This document shows, piece by piece, positions 23,741 to 28,421 of a stretch of 28,421 nt of DNA. The stretch is from Methanobacterium sp. (GTDB lineage Archaea > Methanobacteriota > Methanobacteria > Methanobacteriales > Methanobacteriaceae). The position numbers were made by a program, and so were the translations under genes. The stretch covers positions 1 through 28,421 of the forward strand of contig JAHRFX010000069.1 of assembly GCA_019084405.1 (NCBI GenBank). Reading direction: 5' to 3'. Below the pieces are notes generated by a model, which saw nothing but the letters and a program-made list of their open reading frames with translations, was not told the DNA's origin and ran no database searches. Each line of letters starts with the position of its first letter. The stretch's first letter is position 1.

Positions 23741-23890
23741 AGGGTCTAATATTAAATAGATTTTTTAATAAGGCTTATTTTAACTGCTTAAGGGTCTAAT
23801 AATAAATAAATTCTTAATAAAACTTCTTTAGACTATTTTTAGGGCCTAAAATTTTCATTTTTTAAAATTAAATTAAAAGGACTTCTAATA
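23741..23890 (+). repeat. Three 50-bp phased imperfect repeats in the marR leader
   Basis: AGGGTCTAAT occurs at 23741 and 23791, and AGGGCCTAAA at 23841, exactly 50 bp apart each time. The first two units resemble each other over about 30 bases (AAATA and TTAATAA stretches follow); the third has diverged more and ends at the marR start. Around the third unit TTTTAGG-G-CCTAAAA forms a small palindrome. No reading frame is evident. Confidence 0.6.
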
Positions 23891-24358
23891 ATGGAAAATA
23901 CAAAAAAATTACTGCAAAGTGATAAAGAAGACCTACCATTGGGGGTTTTCCTATCTATCATCCATCGTACTCACTTTGTGTATCTTAAAGAAAAAATTAA
24001 ATCACTGGATCTGACTGCCGGCCAATTCCCCTTTCTAATGCAGATATCCCACAAAGAAGGGGTTTCCCAGGATGATCTATCCCACCATTTCCACATTGAT
24101 AAGGGGACCGTGGCCCGGGCCATAAAAAAGCTGGAAGACCATGACCTGATTCATCGCCAGGTTGACCCGGAAAACCGCCGCAGATACCTCCTTTTTTTAA
24201 GTGAAAATGGCAAAAGACTCTTACCGGAAATATGTAATATTGACGAGCAATGGGAAGAAAATATATTATCCGGGCTTTCCTCCCAGGAAAAGGAATTTTT
24301 AAAAGGAACCTTAAGAAAACTTGCTATTAAAAGCATTGAAATTACCCGGGGTAAATAA
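23891..24358 (+). CDS. MarR-family transcriptional regulator
   Basis: 155 residues with the MarR layout: a first helix for dimerisation (LSIIHRTHFVYLKEKI), the winged helix-turn-helix with VSQDDLSHHFHIDKGTVARAIKKLEDHDLI and the wing DPENRRRYLLFLSENG, and C-terminal dimer helices. The gene is followed 43 bases later by a MATE exporter on the same strand. Together with the dyad on the upstream TATA box, this suggests a ligand-released repressor of its own operon. The ligand is unknown. The ribosome binding site (AAGGAC) is weak. Confidence 0.93.
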   Translation: MENTKKLLQSDKEDLPLGVFLSIIHRTHFVYLKEKIKSLDLTAGQFPFLMQISHKEGVSQDDLSHHFHIDKGTVARAIKKLEDHDLIHRQVDPENRRRYLLFLSENGKRLLPEICNIDEQWEENILSGLSSQEKEFLKGTLRKLAIKSIEITRGK

Positions 24359-24401
24359 ATCATGATTATGAATATATTTCTCATAAGAGGGGTTGAGCTT
24401 A

Positions 24402-25802
24402 ATGCATTCTGATTCCAACTCATCCCCTAAAGATGGGGCTGAAAAAAGAGTATCTCTCATTACAGGAGCTCCTGAAAAAGCCATTCGTAAATTATCCGGG
24501 CCAATGATTATTGCTATGGTTTTGATGATGGTTTATAATCTGGTGGACAGCATATGGGTGGCTGGTTTAGGTTCAAATGCCCTGGCAGCTTTGGGATTTA
24601 TCAGCCCGGTTTTCATGATCCTGATTGGTTTAAGTAATGGTTTGGGAGCAGGGGCATCCTCATCAATAGCCCGATACATCGGGTCTAAAAATAAAAAAGG
24701 TGCAGATAATGCAGCCATACACTCCATATTAATATCAGTGGGCGTATCACTGGCCTTAACCATTCCCTTACTTTTATTTCTCCCTGATATTTTACTGGCC
24801 CTGGGGGCAGGTGAATCATTATCCCTGGCAGTGGACTACGGTCAAATCATCTTTGCCGGTACCATCTTCTTAATATTTACCGGGGTATCCTCTGGAATCC
24901 TGCGGGCAGAAGGTGATGTTAAAAGGGCCATGTATGCCATGGCTGCTTCAGCTATAATCAACATGGTCCTGGATCCCATACTCATTTACTGGGCTGGTTG
25001 GGGTATTGCCGGTGCAGCCTGGGCCACCGTAATATCATCTGCCCTGGTATCTGCTGTAATTATCTACTGGCTTCTTTTAAAAAGGGATACCTATGTATCT
25101 TTTTCCCGGCGGGACTTCCAACCCAGTAAAAAAGTCCTTAAAAGTATACTGCTGGTGGGTCTACCTGCCAGTGCTGAAACCCTGGTAATTGCCCTTTTAA
25201 TGGGGATACTAAATGGAATTCTGGTTATAACCGGAGGAACTGATGCGGTGGCTATCTACACTGCCGGATGGAGGGTGGTTATGGTGGCCATCATCCCGTC
25301 AGCAGGTATTGGAACCGCCCTTATTACTGTTGCCGGTGCAGCCTACGGAGCCCGAATGTATGATAAACTTTCCATATCCCACCTGTATTCAGTTAAGCTC
25401 AGTATAAAAGTGGCCCTGGTACTGGGAGTGATAACCTATATATTCGCCCCGTACATGGCCCGGATATTTGCCTACTCTCCCGAAACATCCTACCTGGCGC
25501 CTACCATAGCCCTGTTCCTTCAGGTAATGTGTTTCTTCTATCTATTGCTACCTTTGGGTATCATGTCCTCTTCCATCTTCCAGGCCATTGGAAAGGGAAT
25601 AACCTCCCTGTTTATGACTTTATTCCGGGAACTGGTCTGCATAATCATTATAGCATACTTACTGGCCATAGTTTGGGGCTGGGGACCATCTGGTGTATGG
25701 TGGGGTATAGTGATTGGTAACCTGGTAGGAAGTAGTATCACCCATTTATGGACCAGAAGGTATATTAAGGCATTACAGAGGACCAGATCTTCTAATATAT
25801 AA
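24402..25802 (+). CDS. MATE-family multidrug/metabolite exporter
   Basis: About 466 residues with 12 membrane helices in two similar halves of six, the MATE plan. The N-terminal half starts with KLSGPMIIAMVLMMVYNLVDSIWVA and continues LGSNALAALGFISPVFMI and GLGAGASSSIARYIGSKN, all typical of the family. Members expel drugs or metabolites in exchange for Na+ or H+. A TTG at 24393 is in frame three codons earlier, but it lies within the GAGGGGTTGA ribosome binding region, so ATG 24402 is preferred. It is the second gene of an operon with a MarR regulator, which probably controls it. Confidence 0.93.
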   Translation: MHSDSNSSPKDGAEKRVSLITGAPEKAIRKLSGPMIIAMVLMMVYNLVDSIWVAGLGSNALAALGFISPVFMILIGLSNGLGAGASSSIARYIGSKNKKGADNAAIHSILISVGVSLALTIPLLLFLPDILLALGAGESLSLAVDYGQIIFAGTIFLIFTGVSSGILRAEGDVKRAMYAMAASAIINMVLDPILIYWAGWGIAGAAWATVISSALVSAVIIYWLLLKRDTYVSFSRRDFQPSKKVLKSILLVGLPASAETLVIALLMGILNGILVITGGTDAVAIYTAGWRVVMVAIIPSAGIGTALITVAGAAYGARMYDKLSISHLYSVKLSIKVALVLGVITYIFAPYMARIFAYSPETSYLAPTIALFLQVMCFFYLLLPLGIMSSSIFQAIGKGITSLFMTLFRELVCIIIIAYLLAIVWGWGPSGVWWGIVIGNLVGSSITHLWTRRYIKALQRTRSSNI

Positions 25803-26001
25803 TTTGATGGGTATTTTGGATTTACTGTGATCTGGTATCCTGGATAATTAAAAAAAGGTGAATTTAAAAAAAGTAAGGATACAAAAATTTCCCTTTTTTC
25901 TTAAATAAAAATCAGGATTTAACTATAACCGTAATTTCCTAAAAACCAATCATTTATAATTGTAGAAAATAAATAACATTTATAGAGGTTAAAATACTCT
26001 T

Positions 26002-26048
26002 ATGGTAGAAGGTTTTAAAGGTGTCCAAATCTTATCACCTCCTACCAT
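26002..26048. other. Nested hairpin containing a minus-strand ribosome binding site
   Basis: Outer arms ATGGTAG (26002-26008) and CTACCAT (26042-26048) enclose an inner stem AGGTG (26019-26023) / CACCT (26036-26040). On the minus strand the inner stem carries a perfect GGAGGTGA, and TTG six bases further opens a 24-codon frame to 25954 (MDTFKTFYHKSILTSINVIY...). On the plus strand it may end the MATE transcript. The gap 25803-26120 has no other gene. A minus-strand TATA-like ATTATAATAAAT lies just upstream (about 26050-26061). Confidence 0.4.
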
Positions 26049-26120
26049 TATTTATTATAATCAAGTTTATTCATTAATTAAAAAAAGAGCTTAATTATTA
26101 AAAGTATATTAGTTCCTATT

Positions 26121-26822
26121 TTACATATCTTCTTCTAAGAGTTTTTTAACATCTTTCATTATATCTTTTATAGCTTTATCCAGCAGTGATTGGCCTAATA
26201 TGGGGTCCACATATGTTCCTTCCTTTTCCACTACCCGGGCCCCTTCATCTATCCCGGCATCTTTTTGCCTAGCTTCTTTAAAGCCACACATCCCCACTTC
26301 AGGGTAATCATTCAGATTACAGCTATCCTTTAATTTCCGGGTACTGGTTATTCCTAAAACAGTACCAATGGATAGTTCTCCAGAACCGGCATGAGGGCCT
26401 TCTATTTCCACCATACGGTTATTGAAAACTATTTCAAGATCTAATTCTTCTTCTAATTCCTTTATAAAGTTGCAAATAGGGACATTACCTCCATGCCCAT
26501 TAACCAGCACCACCTGCTTTAAGTTGAGGCACTTTTTTGCGGATTTTAAAGTGGGCTTTAGCCGGTGATTTACCAGTTCTTTTACCTCTACATGGATTCC
26601 ATGGGGGATATAGGGGAATTCAGTGGCAGCATATAAAACACCTAAAAATTTAGCACCGGTTAACAGCGATGCCTCCAGGGCAATGTAGGAGGCTATTTTA
26701 GCATCAGTATCAATGGGCAGGGCCGGACCATGGTTTTCCAGATGGGAGCCCAGGGCTAAAATTCCGATTTGATGCACCTGGGGGGATAGAACATTCCCTG
26801 CTTCCAAGCGTAGTTTCACCAT
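26121..26822 (-). CDS. arfB: FAPy deformylase ArfB (F420/riboflavin biosynthesis)
   Basis: 233 residues of the creatininase fold. ArfB removes formate from 2-amino-5-formylamino-6-ribosylaminopyrimidin-4(3H)-one 5'-phosphate, made by the archaeal GTP cyclohydrolase III (ArfA), on the way to riboflavin and the deazaflavin F420. Metal-site motifs are present: GSHLENHGP (E29, H31), LPIDTD (38-40) and VNGHGGN (H110), with a later conserved acidic/His patch GPHAGSGELS. AAGGGTG lies eight bases before the ATG. The PUA-domain gene starts upstream and ends 17 bases before it, so the two are probably co-transcribed. Confidence 0.93.
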   Translation of the reverse strand: MVKLRLEAGNVLSPQVHQIGILALGSHLENHGPALPIDTDAKIASYIALEASLLTGAKFLGVLYAATEFPYIPHGIHVEVKELVNHRLKPTLKSAKKCLNLKQVVLVNGHGGNVPICNFIKELEEELDLEIVFNNRMVEIEGPHAGSGELSIGTVLGITSTRKLKDSCNLNDYPEVGMCGFKEARQKDAGIDEGARVVEKEGTYVDPILGQSLLDKAIKDIMKDVKKLLEEDM

Positions 26823-26839
26823 TTTTCATACACCCTTTA

Positions 26840-27313
26840 TTATTCCAATTCCCATATTTTATCCCCAATAAAATGGATGGTTTTTACTGCTTTTCCTTTA
26901 GTGTTTTCCACCATCTCTTTTCCGGTGATTATACTACTGCCTATGGCCAGCGGTTTTTTATGGGTTTCATCCACAATAACCACGGTGTCCCCTTCTTTTA
27001 TATCTGGATCAGCATCCACCACACCGGGACTCATGACATCTGCACCATTGGCCATGAATTTCACTGCCCCCATATCCACCACCACGTAATTAAAATCCAA
27101 ATCCATGGTGAGAGCCCCTTTCAGGGTAGGGAAGGGATGATCATCCAGCATCATAACCAGGGGCTGGCCATCAACCAGTATAACAGGACACTCTTCTGTT
27201 TCTAAAAGCTCCACTTTAGCTTTAGATGGAATTAAGATAGAATAATCACCTAATTCCTTTTTTATACTTTTTAATTTTTTCTTCTGGAGATAATATCTTT
27301 TCTTAACTTTCAA
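26840..27313 (-). CDS. PUA-domain RNA-binding protein (Tma20/MCT-1-like)
   Basis: 157 residues. The N-terminal half (about 1-70) is an archaeal pre-PUA domain, and the C-terminal half (about 75-155) is a PUA domain with VVVDMGAVKFMANGADVMSPGV, the usual core, and GDTVVIVDE. Related proteins (Tma20/MCT-1) bind the small ribosomal subunit and help start or recycle translation. The start is TTG with AAAGGTG five bases upstream. The first residues (KVKKRYYLQKKKLKSIKKEL) are strongly basic, which fits RNA binding. It leads the minus-strand pair with arfB. Confidence 0.93.
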   Translation of the reverse strand: MKVKKRYYLQKKKLKSIKKELGDYSILIPSKAKVELLETEECPVILVDGQPLVMMLDDHPFPTLKGALTMDLDFNYVVVDMGAVKFMANGADVMSPGVVDADPDIKEGDTVVIVDETHKKPLAIGSSIITGKEMVENTKGKAVKTIHFIGDKIWELE

Positions 27314-27617
27314 ATAAACACCTTTAGATAGGATAAAAACCAGCCTTTTTAAAGAGATAGGCCGTTCTGGTAATAAATACTTCTTTTTTAGAAGAGCACA
27401 TATAATTTATCTGGATTATCAGTTCTTTTTCTTTTTTTAAGTACCAGAAACTTCATTTTATATTAATATCTTATATTTTTATTATTTAATAATCATTTCG
27501 AATAAGCCCCTCACCTAATAAATATTAGCCTTCTTGGTGTGGAATATTACTAAGTCTATTAAATAGGATTAATCTGAATAAAATATTAAGTTTTAGAATA
27601 TGGGGGAGATTTATCAT
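27314..27617. other. Divergent intergenic region with no gene seen
   Basis: AT-rich DNA between the PUA gene (minus) and the membrane-protein gene (plus). It must hold both promoters. I see a TATA-like TAAAATATTAAG near 27579-27590 for the plus-strand gene; no structured RNA or repeat stands out. Confidence 0.4.
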
Positions 27618-28076
27618 ATGTCCAGAGAACTCTTAAATAAAAACTGGTTTACATGGGATCCATCCATAGATACGGTGGTAGCTGTAATAACAGCATTAAT
27701 AATGATTGGAGGAGGCTATTATTTACTGGTTCATCTACCCTCAGAAAATGGTTTAAAAACAATCTATGGATTAATTTTTACATCTCTTTTGGTTATATTT
27801 CCGGTATGGTGGATTCTATGGCGCCAAAATGGATCTATTAATGTTTTGGGTATTAAAAAAGATGGTTTAATCCCCAGCCTGGTTATAAGCATACTCATAA
27901 CATCATATTTCCTGTATTATGCCCTCAGCCAATACTCGTTTTATGGGGTGAATTTAATTCCCCATTTTTTAACCAATGGTCTTATTTTATGGGAGCCTTT
28001 TTTTATCTTTTCCTGGCTTCAACTTCGTTTTGACCAGGCATTTGGTATTATACCTGGAATTTTATCTCAGACCTGA
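27618..28076 (+). pseudogene. CPBP-family-like membrane protein, C-terminally cut
   Basis: About 152 residues with four membrane helices. The stretch ILWEPFFIFSWLQLRFDQAFGIIPGIL resembles the first active-site helix and following loop of methanogen CPBP (CAAX protease-like) membrane proteins, which normally run on for another 60-100 residues with further metal ligands. Here the frame stops five codons later (SQT), just before the left-end hairpin of an IS200/IS605 element. I infer that the insertion removed the rest. ATG 27618 is preferred over ATG 27600, because GGGGAG lies between them at a good distance from the second. An alternative is a natural short membrane protein. Confidence 0.6.
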
Positions 28077-28083
28077 AAGAATA

Positions 28084-28108
28084 TTATGACTTCTATTTTA
28101 AGTCATAA
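28084..28108 (+). mobile_element. Hairpin at the left end of an IS200/IS605 element
   Basis: Perfect 9-bp inverted repeat TTATGACTT (28084-28092) / AAGTCATAA (28100-28108) with a 7-base loop, between the broken membrane-protein gene and tnpA. IS200/IS605 elements carry such a hairpin close to the left end for TnpA binding, so the element edge is probably near 28062-28080. It could also be a terminator. Confidence 0.5.
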
Positions 28109-28170
28109 GATGAATTTCAGACTAATAACATAAAGAAAAGATTAAATACTATGAAATCAAATATTAATAA

Positions 28171-28421
28171 ATGTTGAAGCCGAATTTAGACAAAAATCAA
28201 CATTCAGTATACATATTAACATATCACTTAGTACTCGTTACAAAATACCGTAAACAAGTCATAAATCCAAAAATATACTCCAGATTAAAAGAAATCTTCA
28301 AAAATATCAGAAAGCTCTATAATATTGAATTTACAGGAAAGTAACTATGAAACAGACCATATACACTTTCTGTTTAAAGCTAAACCAGATACGGTATTAC
28401 TTAAATTTCATCAACTCCTAT
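28171..28421 (+). pseudogene. tnpA: TnpA (IS200/IS605 Y1 transposase), frameshifted, open at window end
   Basis: Small HUH transposase that moves the element as single-stranded DNA. The first 57 residues (with YHLVLVTKYRKQVI) are normal, but the frame reaches TAA at 28342. In another frame the protein continues NYETDHIHFLFKAKP, containing the HIH metal motif. Restoring two bases after the T at 28342 (TGG for Trp) rejoins GK-W-NYETDHIHF, as in intact TnpA proteins, so a 2-base loss has inactivated it. The catalytic Tyr would lie beyond the window. No ribosome binding site is seen before the ATG. Confidence 0.9.

Noticed and set aside
26873..27205. Plus-strand His-rich frame opposite the PUA gene
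   Set aside because: It is antisense to a clear PUA-domain protein; the histidines arise from the reverse of common codons there.

Overview
The window looks like a chromosomal stretch of a methanogenic archaeon, most likely of the order Methanobacteriales (Methanobacterium-like). The basis is low GC with AT-rich intergenic regions, archaeal TATA boxes with several genes starting about 25 bp downstream (leaderless mRNAs), strong GGAGGTGA ribosome binding sites elsewhere, and typical archaeal or methanogen genes: arfB (F420/riboflavin pathway), a PUA-domain RNA-binding protein, a Ski2-like helicase with zinc motifs, a HisA/HisF-related protein, pdxS, and surface CobN-like chelatases. No rRNA, tRNA or CRISPR array was seen.

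Layout. (1) 1-320: 3' end of an IS200/IS605-type tnpB with its right-end hairpin. (2) 480-11852: a metal/tetrapyrrole island. Two very large secreted, membrane-anchored CobN/BchH-family proteins each have their own promoter. They are followed by a membrane protein with an APCPCC motif (DUF2162 type), a MotA/TolQ/ExbB channel protein and a DUF2149 protein whose single membrane helix carries an ExbD-like Asp. (3) 11970-14765: a CadC-like ArsR repressor and a Cd/Zn/Pb P1B-ATPase with candidate operators. (4) 14881-16509: a HisA-like protein and a PfkB-family sugar kinase, both apparently leaderless. (5) 16595-20257: a small membrane protein, pdxS, a CDP-alcohol phosphatidyltransferase, an orphan P-II protein, a DUF308-like membrane protein and a small lipoprotein-like protein. 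(6) 20351-20999: a decayed acyl-CoA synthetase remnant, then the helicase. (7) 23587-25802: a MarR regulator and MATE exporter behind a clear dyad operator. (8) 26121-27313: a PUA protein and arfB on the minus strand. (9) 27618-28421: a CPBP-like membrane protein cut short, apparently by another IS200/IS605 element whose tnpA is frameshifted.

The most interesting part is the CobN/ExbB/DUF2149/DUF2162 set. It resembles the hmuSTUV part of the Bacteroidetes haem-uptake locus, but sits in an organism expected to have no outer membrane and with no TonB or receptor in view. I infer a cell-surface machine that inserts, removes or captures a metal in a tetrapyrrole (haem, cobamide or F430-like) and is powered by the ion gradient. 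Both cobN genes share an almost identical promoter/leader/signal-peptide cassette of about 175 bp although the mature proteins differ widely. In both, the only start that gives the signal peptide a good ribosome binding site is a non-canonical ATT, so standard annotation would drop the signal peptide.
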